A stretch of DNA of 64,000 bases from Hymenobacter aranciens (lineage in GTDB: Bacteria > Bacteroidota > Bacteroidia > Cytophagales > Hymenobacteraceae). Each line of letters opens with the position of its first letter. Positions within the stretch are counted from its first letter, which is position 1. The translations under genes were made by a program, and so were the position numbers. Shown here piece by piece: positions 25,926 to 36,078 of the stretch. The notes below the pieces were generated by a model that saw nothing but the letters and a program-made list of their open reading frames with translations, was not told the origin of the DNA and did not search any database. The stretch is from assembly GCF_030580865.1 (NCBI RefSeq), contig NZ_JAUQSY010000009.1, positions 62,001 through 126,000 on the forward strand. Direction: 5' to 3'.

Positions 25926-27212
25926 ATGCCGCAAATTATTTCCTTTGCCGAGCTTAAGCTGACGCCGGAAGAATTCCGGCAGCGGGCATTGCGCTGGGCG
26001 GCGGACTTTGTGCATTGCGCCTATTTCGAGTCCAATGACCTGGCTTATCCGCAGGGCGCCTTTGCGCGGTTACTAGCCGTAGCCCCGGCGGCTCATGACG
26101 CTCCGGCTTCGCTGGCTGAGTTTCAGGCCTGGCTGGAACAGGTTACGGAGGCCCCCCGCGTAGGCTTTCTCACTTACGACCTTAAGAACGAGATTGAAGC
26201 GCTGAACAGCGCAAATTTTAGTGGTCTGGACTGGCCACAACTACATTTCTTTCAGCCCCGAACGTGGCTGCAATGGAATACTGACGCCGTAGAGCTACAC
26301 GGCGAAACAACGGGAATTTTAGCGGCGATTCTGGCTACGCCGCTACCGGCTTCGCCGCCACCAGTTGTGCCGCCGCTCCGCCCGCGCCTGCCCAAGGCCG
26401 AATATCTGCGCGCCGTGGAAGCCGTGCGCACCGACATTCTCAATGGCGAAGTATATGAGCTGAACCTGTGCCAGGAGTTTTATAACGAAGGTGTTAGCCT
26501 GGACCCAGTGGATATTTTTCAGCGACTGAATGAGGTGTCGCCGGCGCCCTTTGCGGGCTTTCTGCGCTGGCAGGAGCATTTCCTGCTCTGCGCCTCGCCC
26601 GAGCGGTTTCTGGCGCACCGGCCGCCGCTGCTCATCTCCCAGCCCATCAAAGGCACCAGCCGGCGCGGCCGCACGCCCGCCGAGGACGAAGCGCAACGCC
26701 AGTTTCTGCTACATGATGAAAAGGAACGTGCCGAGAACCTGATGATTGTAGACCTGGTGCGCAACGACTTAGCCCGCGTGGCCCGCACCGGCAGCGTCAG
26801 CGTGCCGGAGTTGTTCGGCATCTACCCGTTTCGCCACGTCTGGCAAATGATTTCGACCGTGCAGGCCGAGCTACGCCCCGGTTTGAATTTAGTGGACGTG
26901 CTCCGCGCCACCTTTCCGATGGGCTCAATGACCGGCGCACCGAAAATCCGCGCCATGCAGCTCATCGAGCACTACGAGTCTACCCGGCGCGGCCTTTATA
27001 GCGGCAGCATCGGCTGCGTATGGCCCGATGGCAGCTTCGATTTCAACGTCGTTATCCGCTCACTGCAGTACCGGCGCGACACCGGATACCTGAGCTTTCA
27101 GGTTGGCTCGGCTATTACCTACGACTCCGACCCGGAGCGGGAATATGAGGAGTGTTTGCTGAAAGCCAAGGGTATGCTGACGGTGCTGGAAACTGGAATT
27201 GCGGAAGGCTGA
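25926..27212 (+). CDS. pabB: Aminodeoxychorismate synthase component I (PabB-like)
   Basis: Chorismate-using enzyme; converts chorismate to 4-amino-4-deoxychorismate for folate synthesis. 428 residues from the ATG at 25926 (MPQIISFAELKLTPEEF); the longer reading frame begins inside the preceding gene. Conserved signatures: VYELNLCQEF, the GTSRRG loop with surrounding PIK, ENLMIVDLVRNDLARVA, PMGSMTGAPKIRAMQLIE and RGLYSGSIGCVWPDG. PabB rather than TrpE is favoured by the PIKGT lysine, typical of PabB, but a TrpE role cannot be excluded. No glutaminase subunit gene is adjacent. Confidence 0.85.
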   Translation: MPQIISFAELKLTPEEFRQRALRWAADFVHCAYFESNDLAYPQGAFARLLAVAPAAHDAPASLAEFQAWLEQVTEAPRVGFLTYDLKNEIEALNSANFSGLDWPQLHFFQPRTWLQWNTDAVELHGETTGILAAILATPLPASPPPVVPPLRPRLPKAEYLRAVEAVRTDILNGEVYELNLCQEFYNEGVSLDPVDIFQRLNEVSPAPFAGFLRWQEHFLLCASPERFLAHRPPLLISQPIKGTSRRGRTPAEDEAQRQFLLHDEKERAENLMIVDLVRNDLARVARTGSVSVPELFGIYPFRHVWQMISTVQAELRPGLNLVDVLRATFPMGSMTGAPKIRAMQLIEHYESTRRGLYSGSIGCVWPDGSFDFNVVIRSLQYRRDTGYLSFQVGSAITYDSDPEREYEECLLKAKGMLTVLETGIAEG

Positions 27213-27220
27213 ACGACAAG

Positions 27221-27427
27221 CTCCCCTCCTGCCAAGGAGGGGATGTTTTGCCGCAGGCAAAACGGGGGTGGTTAGGCCGCCCGCGCCGAAAGAACGTCAG
27301 GTAATGCACACATCCAGAAGCAGCACAAAATGCACCGTTAGCTGTTCTACCCACCCAAACGGCGCGACCGGGCGCCCCCCCCCCGTTTCAGCTGCGCTGA
27401 AACTCCCCTCCTTGGAAAGGAGGGGAG
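27221..27427. repeat. Inverted pair of CTCCCCTCC...GGAGGGG repeat units
   Basis: The unit at 27221-27280 starts CTCCCCTCCTGCCAAGGAGG and contains a TTTTGCC..GGCAAAA hairpin; the unit ending at 27427 is a divergent copy in opposite orientation, with a TTTCAGC..GCTGAAA hairpin and a run of ten C. Together they fill most of the 290-bp gap between pabB and miaB. No gene is seen in this gap. Confidence 0.7.
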
Positions 27428-27467
27428 TTTCGTTCTTTTTCCTCTCGGACGCCTGCCATTTTGTCCG

Positions 27468-27475
27468 TATCTTTG
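27468..27475 (+). promoter_or_regulatory. -7 promoter box TATCTTTG of miaB
   Basis: Perfect TAnnTTTG match 27 bp before the ATG at 27503; it lies inside the longer in-frame extension from 27461 and so supports the shorter start. Confidence 0.5.
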
Positions 27476-27502
27476 TTATCCGTCCCAACACGGTTTTTTA
27501 GC

Positions 27503-28935
<1,433 letters not shown>

Positions 28936-28939
<4 letters not shown>

Positions 28940-29220
28940 GTCAGCGGCAGAAATTTCTGGCGCAGTTGATGGCTGCTGGTAATTCAGCAAACCTCCATTT
29001 TGATGCGTTAGTGAATCTGCTGCTGTTTCTTGGCTTCGAACAACGCATTCGTGGTAGCCACCACATTTTTACCAAAGACGGTGTATCAGAAATTAGTAAT
29101 CTGCAACCAGCTGCGGGAAATATGGTTAAACCTTACCAAGCCAAACAGGTGCGTGAATTACTGGTCCGTTACAATCTGACCGTGTTTATTGACAAGTCAA
29201 CTCCTGATGCCCATGTCTGA
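28936..29220 (+). CDS. hicA: HicA-family toxin (putative mRNA interferase)
   Basis: 94 residues with the HicA double-stranded-RNA-binding-like fold: LVNLLLFLGFEQRIRGSHHIF carries the catalytic-histidine GSHHIF motif (residues about 41-46), then QPAAGNMVKPYQAKQVRELL. HicA toxins cleave mRNA and are neutralised by HicB, encoded directly after it with an 8-bp overlap. The N-terminus is longer than in typical HicA (60-80 residues). Its ATG overlaps the miaB stop codon. Composition is more AT-rich than the flanking genes, consistent with acquisition. Confidence 0.85.
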
Positions 29221-29434
29221 TACCAGCCACTACCCCATCATCCTGTTTTGGAGTGCCGAGGACAATGCTTTTATCGCAGAGGTGCCTGACCTACCCGGCT
29301 GCATGGCCGATGGCGCGACGCAGGCAGAAGCACTACATAACGTGCACATCATCATCCAGGAGTGGATTGAAACTGCTAAAGAGTTGGGCCGAGACATTCC
29401 AGCTCCTCGTGAACGGCTACAAGTAGCCGCTTAA
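29213..29434 (+). CDS. hicB: HicB-family antitoxin, short form
   Basis: 73 residues from the ATG at 29213, inside the end of hicA; a second in-frame ATG at 29207 would add two residues. The degraded RNase-H-like HicB fold is seen in YPIILFWSAEDNAFIAEVPD, LPGCMADGATQAEALHNV and IQEWIETAKELGRDIPAP. There is no C-terminal ribbon-helix-helix or HTH region, so direct autoregulation by DNA binding is doubtful. It should bind and block HicA. Confidence 0.85.
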   Translation: MSDTSHYPIILFWSAEDNAFIAEVPDLPGCMADGATQAEALHNVHIIIQEWIETAKELGRDIPAPRERLQVAA

Positions 29435-29455
29435 CCAGCACTAAATTACCTGACC

Positions 29456-30751
29456 TTGACACCGCAAGAAATCCAGAGTATAAAATTAAGGTTCGGCATC
29501 ATCGGCAACGCGCCGGCGCTGAACTACGCCATCCAGGTGGCCGCGCAGGTGGCCCCGACGGATATGACCGTGCTCATCACCGGCGAAAGCGGGTCGGGCA
29601 AGGAGTCGTTTTCCAAGATTATCCACGCCTTGTCGCCGCGCAAGCACGGGCAGTTCATCGCCATCAACTGCGGTGCCATCCCCGAAGGAACCATTGATTC
29701 TGAGCTGTTTGGCCACGAAAAAGGCTCCTTTACCGGCGCCAATGAAGCCCGCAAGGGCTATTTCGAGGTTACCAACGGCGGCACCATTTTCCTGGACGAA
29801 ATCGGCGAGATGCCGCTGGGCACCCAGGCCCGCCTGCTGCGCGTGCTGGAGAATGGCGAGTTTATTCGCGTGGGTAGTAGCAAGGTACAGAAAACCGACG
29901 TGCGCGTGGTGGCCGCCACCAACGTGAACCTGATGGAGAACGTGCGCAACGGCAAGTTCCGCGAAGACCTCTACTACCGCCTCAGCACGGTGCCCATCAC
30001 GGTGCCGCCGCTGCGCGAGCGGGGCGACGATATCTACCTGCTATTCCGCAAGTTCACTTCTGATTTTTCGGAAAAGCACCGCGTGCGGCCCATCTCGCTG
30101 CTGCCCGATGCGGTGCAGACCTTGCAGCGGTTCCGTTTCCCCGGCAACATCCGCCAGCTCAAGAACATCGCCGAGCAAATCTCGGTGCTGGAGCTGGAGC
30201 GGGAGCTCGACGCCCGACAACTGGCCAAGTACCTGCCGCAGCAGCAGAGCAGCCAGCTGCCGATGCTACTGGGCGCGGGCCAGGAAGCATCCGCCGCGGG
30301 CTACTCGGAGCGGGATTTGATGTACAAAATCCTCTTCGACATGCGCCGCGACATGACCGACCTCAAGAAGCTGGTGCTGGAGCTGGCGGCCGGGCAGCGT
30401 CCGCACGAGGCGCAGGAGCTGCTGCGGCAGAACAGTCATTTATTTGCCCCGGCTGCTAATAATTCGGCCTTCGACAACGTTCAGGCGGCGGAATACTTCC
30501 TACCCAAGCCCGCCGGCACGCCGCTCAACGTGGAGCCGGTGTTGGACTACGACGATGACAGCCAGCCGGTGGAGGACATTCCGCACGAAACGGAGGAGGA
30601 AACGCTTTCCCTCGACGTGAAGGAAAAGGAAATGATTCTCAAGGCCCTCAAGAAGCACAACAACAAGCGTAAATACGCGGCCCACGACCTGGGCATCTCG
30701 GAGCGCACCCTCTACCGCAAGCTGAAACAGTATGATTTGGAGCAAGTGTAA
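29456..30751 (+). CDS. Sigma-54-dependent transcriptional activator (AAA+ plus Fis-type HTH)
   Basis: 431 residues. No N-terminal sensor domain; it starts directly with the AAA+ module: Walker A GESGSGKE (about residues 42-49), the sigma-54 contact loop GSFTGA (GAFTGA variant, about 89-94), Walker B GTIFLDEIGEMP, and FREDLYYRLSTVPI with RFPGNIRQLKN. A linker follows, then a Fis-type HTH at the C-terminus (KYAAHDLGISERTLYRKLKQY). The best start is a TTG at 29456; no ATG or GTG precedes the conserved FGIIGNAPALNYAI region. Its end overlaps lptE by 20 bp. A sigma-54-like promoter is seen before groES. Confidence 0.88.
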   Translation: MTPQEIQSIKLRFGIIGNAPALNYAIQVAAQVAPTDMTVLITGESGSGKESFSKIIHALSPRKHGQFIAINCGAIPEGTIDSELFGHEKGSFTGANEARKGYFEVTNGGTIFLDEIGEMPLGTQARLLRVLENGEFIRVGSSKVQKTDVRVVAATNVNLMENVRNGKFREDLYYRLSTVPITVPPLRERGDDIYLLFRKFTSDFSEKHRVRPISLLPDAVQTLQRFRFPGNIRQLKNIAEQISVLELERELDARQLAKYLPQQQSSQLPMLLGAGQEASAAGYSERDLMYKILFDMRRDMTDLKKLVLELAAGQRPHEAQELLRQNSHLFAPAANNSAFDNVQAAEYFLPKPAGTPLNVEPVLDYDDDSQPVEDIPHETEEETLSLDVKEKEMILKALKKHNNKRKYAAHDLGISERTLYRKLKQYDLEQV

Positions 30752-31268
30752 ATTGGTGCTTAGTGCCTGGTGCCTGGTGCTTGGCATGGTGGCGTTGAGT
30801 GGCTGCGGGGTGTATTCGTTCAACGGGACGAACATCGACCCGGCGGTGCGGACGATTTCCATTCAAACCATTCAGAACAACTCGCCGACGGGGCCGGCCT
30901 TTCTGACCCAGCGGTTTACGGAGGATTTGAAGGACTACTTCCAGCGCAACACTAACCTGACGCTGGTACCGCGCGACGGCGACCTGCAATTCGACGGCAG
31001 CATCATTGCCTACGACTTCTCTCCTACTGCCATTCAGCAGGTTGACGGCGTGGCGCAGGCCGGCACCAACCGCCTGACCATCCAGGTAAAGATTCGCTTC
31101 ACCAACACCAAGGACGAGCTGCAGAGCTTCGACCAGACCTTCCAGAGCTTCGGTGATTTTCCGGCCACTCAGGATGTGGCCACGGTGAACAACGACCAGA
31201 CGGCCGTGCGCCGAATCACGACCAACATCATCACCGACATTTTCAATAAATCGGTTGCCAACTGGTAG
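30732..31268 (+). CDS. lptE: LptE-family LPS-assembly lipoprotein
   Basis: Outer-membrane lipoprotein that plugs the LptD barrel and helps insert lipopolysaccharide. 178 residues with the lipobox VALSGC (Cys25) after a hydrophobic signal; the mature part starts GVYSFNGTNIDPAVRTISI, typical of the Bacteroidota LptE family, and ends IITDIFNKSVANW. Its ATG lies within the end of the sigma-54 activator gene. The signal-coding DNA contains tandem GTGCTTAGTGCCTGGTGC-like words. lpxK elsewhere in the window serves the same pathway. Confidence 0.88.
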   Translation: MIWSKCKLVLSAWCLVLGMVALSGCGVYSFNGTNIDPAVRTISIQTIQNNSPTGPAFLTQRFTEDLKDYFQRNTNLTLVPRDGDLQFDGSIIAYDFSPTAIQQVDGVAQAGTNRLTIQVKIRFTNTKDELQSFDQTFQSFGDFPATQDVATVNNDQTAVRRITTNIITDIFNKSVANW

Positions 31269-31321
31269 CCGAGCCGACGGTCTGCCGTAAGTTTGCGCCC
31301 CGCTATCGCGTTTTTTAGTCA

Positions 31322-32980
31322 ATGACCCGCACCGCTCTGCTTCAGCTGCTCGACCATCCTACGGCCATTGCCCCGGCCGAGGTGCAGGAGCTGGAACAGC
31401 TGGCCCGGGCCTTCCCCTATTGCCAGACGGCCCACCTTCTACTGGCCAAAGCCGCTCACGACCAAGGCACTATGCTGGCCAGCCAGCGCCTGCGTCGCGC
31501 CGCCACCTACGCCGCCGACCGCACTCTGCTGCGCCAGCTGATTGAGCAGACGGTGGCGGAGCCCGAGCCTGAGCTGGTTGAGCAAGCCCCAGTTGTTCAA
31601 CCAGTCGAAACAGTTGCTCCCCAACAGATTGCGCCGCCGGAAATGCAACCTGAGCCCGCGCCTGCGGTAGCCGAAACTGCCAGCCCGGCGCCGGAAGTAG
31701 CGCCCCGGCTAGCACCCGTCCCCCTGCCTGAAGTGGTGCTGCCAACAGTGGCAACAGTAGCAACAGTGCCGGAAGCGGTGATAGAGGCACCGGTCCTGCT
31801 GGAGCCGCTGGCGGCAATCCTAGCAGCGGCAGAGCCAATTGTTAGTAAGATTCAGAAATTCAACATCAACCAACCAGCAGTAGCGGAGGCTGACAGCACG
31901 GAGGACAGCGAGACGGAAGCCCAGCCAGAAGCTGCTGCCCTCGCCGAAACACCAGTTGTAGAGCCCGCAGTAACCGAAGATGCAGAGCCTGAGCAGGCTG
32001 CAATGGTTCCTGAGCCCGAACCGGTTATTTCAGAAGCAATTCAAATAGACTCGACTGCTCCGGATAAGGTTATAATTCCGGAACCAGCCATAACTACAGA
32101 AAAAGAGAGTCCGGTTACCAGCGTGGATGACGCCGCCGCAACGGAGGAACCTTCCCTCGATTTGGCCCAACCTGCTACGCCAACGCCAACTGCGTCCGAA
32201 GAGCCGCCCCTCGAAATCCCTGAGCCAGAGATTCCACCCGTTGCGCCGCCTATCCGGCCGCCGGAGGAAGTGGGCAGCGCCCGCTTCGAGTTTGGCCTGC
32301 AGGACGAGCCGAAACCCGCCGCGACGCATTATGAGCTGCCATTGGTGGATGAATGGGCCGCGGCGGCCACGCCCCTGGCCCTGCCCGGGGCCGACGATTT
32401 GAACTTTGAGCTGCCGGGCACTCCCCCGGCCGCACCGGCCACCCTGAAATGGACTGCCGCCGCCTTCACCGGCGATACCGACCTGGGCTACGCCCTCGAC
32501 GAAGGCAGCCGCCTGGGCTTCGGCCTGGGCCTGCTGACGGAGGCGCTCCTGGCCAAAATCGAAACGGAAAGTGAGGGCACCCTGGCGCACGAAATTGTGG
32601 CCGCGCCCCGCCCCGCCCCGCTGCCCCCCACCGCCGTGTTCTTCGAGCCCGACGTGCTACTGCTGGAGCACTGGGCCACGCACCGGCCGATAGTGCCGCC
32701 CACGCCCAGCTCATCGGAGCTGATAAACAGCTTCCTGCGCCGTCAGCCGCGCCTTACGCGGCCGGCCATGCTGCCACCTTCGCCCACCGCGCAGGCCGAC
32801 CTGAGCGTGAAAAGCACCCGGCCCGAACCCGAGCTGATTTCGGAGGGCCTGGCCCGCATCCTGGCCCGGCAGGGAAAAATCGAGCGCGCCATTGAGATTT
32901 ATGAGCGCCTGATGGTGAAACAGCCGGAAAAAATGGCGTACTTTGCGGCTCAAATTCAACAATTGCAACCTTCTGCCTGA
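31322..32980 (+). CDS. Large disordered protein with N-terminal helical and C-terminal TPR-like part
   Basis: 552 residues. The N-terminal 85 residues form helices (QELEQLARAFPYCQTAHLLL, LRRAATYAADRTLL) shared by a Bacteroidota family encoded next to secG. About 90-320 is low-complexity, rich in Pro, Glu and Ala. The C-terminal 90 residues resemble a TPR unit (SEGLARILARQGKIERAIEI, YERLMVKQPEKMAYF). No signal peptide, so it is likely cytoplasmic. It precedes secG by 24 bp. A -7-like box TAAGTTTG at 31288-31295 sits before it. Function unknown. Confidence 0.7.
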   Translation: MTRTALLQLLDHPTAIAPAEVQELEQLARAFPYCQTAHLLLAKAAHDQGTMLASQRLRRAATYAADRTLLRQLIEQTVAEPEPELVEQAPVVQPVETVAPQQIAPPEMQPEPAPAVAETASPAPEVAPRLAPVPLPEVVLPTVATVATVPEAVIEAPVLLEPLAAILAAAEPIVSKIQKFNINQPAVAEADSTEDSETEAQPEAAALAETPVVEPAVTEDAEPEQAAMVPEPEPVISEAIQIDSTAPDKVIIPEPAITTEKESPVTSVDDAAATEEPSLDLAQPATPTPTASEEPPLEIPEPEIPPVAPPIRPPEEVGSARFEFGLQDEPKPAATHYELPLVDEWAAAATPLALPGADDLNFELPGTPPAAPATLKWTAAAFTGDTDLGYALDEGSRLGFGLGLLTEALLAKIETESEGTLAHEIVAAPRPAPLPPTAVFFEPDVLLLEHWATHRPIVPPTPSSSELINSFLRRQPRLTRPAMLPPSPTAQADLSVKSTRPEPELISEGLARILARQGKIERAIEIYERLMVKQPEKMAYFAAQIQQLQPSA

Positions 32981-33004
32981 TTTACGGGCATCCTTTTCCC
33001 ACTC

Positions 33005-33388
33005 ATGTTTTACGCTCTCGTTTGCCTGATTATTTTCGTGTGCTTTCTGCTGGCTTTGGTAGTGCTGGCGCAGAACCCCAAAGGTGGTGGGCTGTCGAGC
33101 CAGTTTGGCGCCGGCGGCGCAGCTAACCTCATGGGCGTGAAGCGCACCGGCGACCTGCTCGAAAAGCTGACCTGGGGCTTCGCTATCGGCCTGGTAGTGC
33201 TGTCGCTCGGCTCGTACGTAGTTATCGGCAACACCTCGGGGGGGGCCACGCGCAGCATCAACCAGATTAAGGCTGCCGAAACCAAGCTGCCGGCTCCGGT
33301 TGCACCTGCCCCCACGGCTCCGGCTCCGGTTGCTCCGGCTGGTGAGCCGGCGGCTACTCCGGTTGCTCCAACCACCCCGGCTCAGTAA
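33005..33388 (+). CDS. secG: Preprotein translocase subunit SecG
   Basis: Small inner-membrane subunit of the SecYEG channel. 127 residues with two transmembrane helices (LVCLIIFVCFLLALVVLAQ and WGFAIGLVVLSLGSYVVIG) linked by the conserved NPKGGGLSSQFGAGGAANLM loop. A Pro/Ala/Thr tail of about 40 residues, with the repeated VAPAPTAPAPVAP pattern, extends beyond the usual core; such tails are common in Bacteroidota. A terminator follows 20 bp downstream. Confidence 0.93.
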   Translation: MFYALVCLIIFVCFLLALVVLAQNPKGGGLSSQFGAGGAANLMGVKRTGDLLEKLTWGFAIGLVVLSLGSYVVIGNTSGGATRSINQIKAAETKLPAPVAPAPTAPAPVAPAGEPAATPVAPTTPAQ

Positions 33389-33408
33389 TTTTAGCTCTGT
33401 TACCTCTG

Positions 33409-33447
33409 AAAAGCCGGCAGCTCCCAACGCGGGGCTGCCGGCTTTTT
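33409..33447 (+). terminator. Rho-independent terminator after secG
   Basis: Seventeen-bp stem AAAAGCCGGCAGCTCCC / GGGGCTGCCGGCTTTTT (one G-C register shift at the base of the loop), loop AACGC. Confidence 0.9.
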
Positions 33448-33450
33448 GCT

Positions 33451-33537
33451 GTAGCGCGAACTTTGTAGTTCGCGTCCCCGCTCCGTTCAAACGACTTTCA
33501 AACGGCGCGGGGACGCGAACTACAAAGTTCGCGCTAC
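33451..33537. repeat. 31-bp perfect inverted repeat (GTAGCGCGAACTTTGTAGTTCGCG family)
   Basis: Arms at 33451-33481 and 33507-33537 are exact reverse complements; the 25-bp loop contains CCGTT and AACGG that extend the hairpin. Part of a similar word closes the AraC gene near 38107-38124. Confidence 0.85.
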
Positions 33538-33586
33538 TTCTATCCCGACAAATTTTCCCGCTTCTGTCACTTCGACCCGGGCCGAG

Positions 33587-33629
33587 TCTGCCAATTGTGG
33601 CAGATTTCGGGCTTGGCACAAGAAGTGCC
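33587..33629 (+). promoter_or_regulatory. Candidate sigma-54 promoter and palindromic upstream site of groES
   Basis: TTGGCACA-AGAA-GTGCC (33613-33629) matches the -24/-12 consensus TGGCACR-N4-TTGCW with one mismatch and correct 12-base GG-to-GC spacing. Just upstream lies the palindrome TCTGCCA-ATTG-TGGCAGA (33587-33604), a possible activator site. No CIRCE element is seen. The groES ATG is 54 bp downstream of the -12 element. Confidence 0.45.
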
Positions 33630-33682
33630 GCAGGGCCGGCAACGTTAAATTCTTCTTTTAACCTAACCTAAACACACCCAAA

Positions 33683-33979
33683 ATGGCACTTAGCATCAAA
33701 CCGCTGGCCGACCAGGTAATCATTAAACCTGCTGTTGCCGAGGAAAAAACCAAATCGGGCATTATCATTCCTGATACTGCCAAAGAAAAACCTCAACGCG
33801 GAGAAGTTGTAGCTGTCGGCGACGGCAAAGTATCTGAGTATACTGGCAACGTTATCGCACCTCGTGTTAAAGTAGGTGACGTAGTTATCTACAAAAAATA
33901 CACCGGCTTAGAGATGCCTTTTGAAGGCGAAGATTACATAGTTCTGGCAGAGAAAGACCTTCTCGTTGTTGTTCTGTAG
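33683..33979 (+). CDS. groES: Co-chaperonin GroES
   Basis: Caps the GroEL ring during protein folding. 98 residues, full length, with the expected KPLADQVIIKPAVAEEKTKSG start, the mobile loop (EEKTKSGIIIPDT, about 18-31), RGEVVAVGDGKVSE, VKVGDVVIYKKYTGLEM and DYIVLAEKDLL. groEL follows 51 bp downstream; they form the classical groESL operon. Codon use is less GC-rich than in groEL. The upstream region contains a candidate sigma-54 promoter. Confidence 0.97.
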   Translation: MALSIKPLADQVIIKPAVAEEKTKSGIIIPDTAKEKPQRGEVVAVGDGKVSEYTGNVIAPRVKVGDVVIYKKYTGLEMPFEGEDYIVLAEKDLLVVVL

Positions 33980-34030
33980 ATTCCTCCTACAGCCCTTCTA
34001 ACCTAATAACAATCTAAACATTCAGCCCCC

Positions 34031-35677
<1,647 letters not shown>

Positions 35678-35711
35678 TCAGCCCCTTAGCTGCTCGCTTG
35701 CAGTTATCATT

Positions 35712-35748
35712 AAAAAGCCCCGCTGGACCTGGTCCGGCGGGGCTTTTT
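35712..35748 (+). terminator. Rho-independent terminator of groESL
   Basis: Eleven-bp stem AAAAAGCCCCGC / GCGGGGCTTTTT with an internal TGGA/TCCG extension and loop CCTGG. Confidence 0.9.
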
Positions 35749-35778
35749 AATGCTAGAAAACGGAGCAAGTGTCGAATA

Positions 35779-36009
35779 TGCGACCCGCTCAAAGAAGTGT
35801 GCGACTTGTCCAAAGAAACATGCGACCTCGTCAAAGAAGCATGCGACCAACCCAAAGAAGCATGCGACTTGTCCAAAGAAGCATACGACCGGCCCAAAGA
35901 AGCATGCGACCTGTCTTGGGACGTTTACGACCGACCCAAGGACGCTTGCGATTTGCCTTGGGACAGTTGTGACTAGGCCAAAGACACATCTAACCAACCT
36001 GAAGACAAT
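35779..36009. repeat. Eleven tandem 21-bp units, open in every reading frame
   Basis: Units begin at 35779 and then every 21 bp (consensus TGCGACnnGnCCAAAGAAGCA). Because 21 is a multiple of three, long frames exist on both strands; the forward frame ending at a TAG at 35974-35976 would encode heptads of the form C-D-x-x-K-E-A, with a 14-residue super-repeat (CDLSKEAYDRPKEA). That frame has no ATG after the groEL terminator; a different forward frame starts with ATG at 35750. Later units diverge (KE becomes WD). The array lies between the terminators of groEL and of the POT transporter gene. Coding status is undecided. Confidence 0.8.
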
Positions 36010-36020
36010 GATGAAAAGCA

Positions 36021-36056
36021 AAAAGCCCCCGACACTACGCGTGTCGGGGGCTTTGC
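36021..36056 (-). terminator. Terminator of the POT transporter gene
   Basis: Stem GCCCCCGACAC / GTGTCGGGGGC, loop TACGC; on the minus strand the T-rich tail is downstream. Confidence 0.8.
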
Positions 36057-36078
36057 TACAGGGTCAGTTCGGAACAGC

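Noticed and set aside
27365..27390. Run of ten C as a phase-variation tract controlling miaB
   Set aside because: It lies in a repeat unit far upstream of the -7 box and outside any reading frame; a control role is not supported.
29486..29955. Short reverse frames opposite the sigma-54 activator
   Set aside because: Antisense shadows of the AAA+ domain with no independent start signal.
33541..33682. CIRCE element before groES
   Set aside because: No TTAGCACTC-N9-GAGTGCTAA or close variant was found; the palindrome present has a different sequence.
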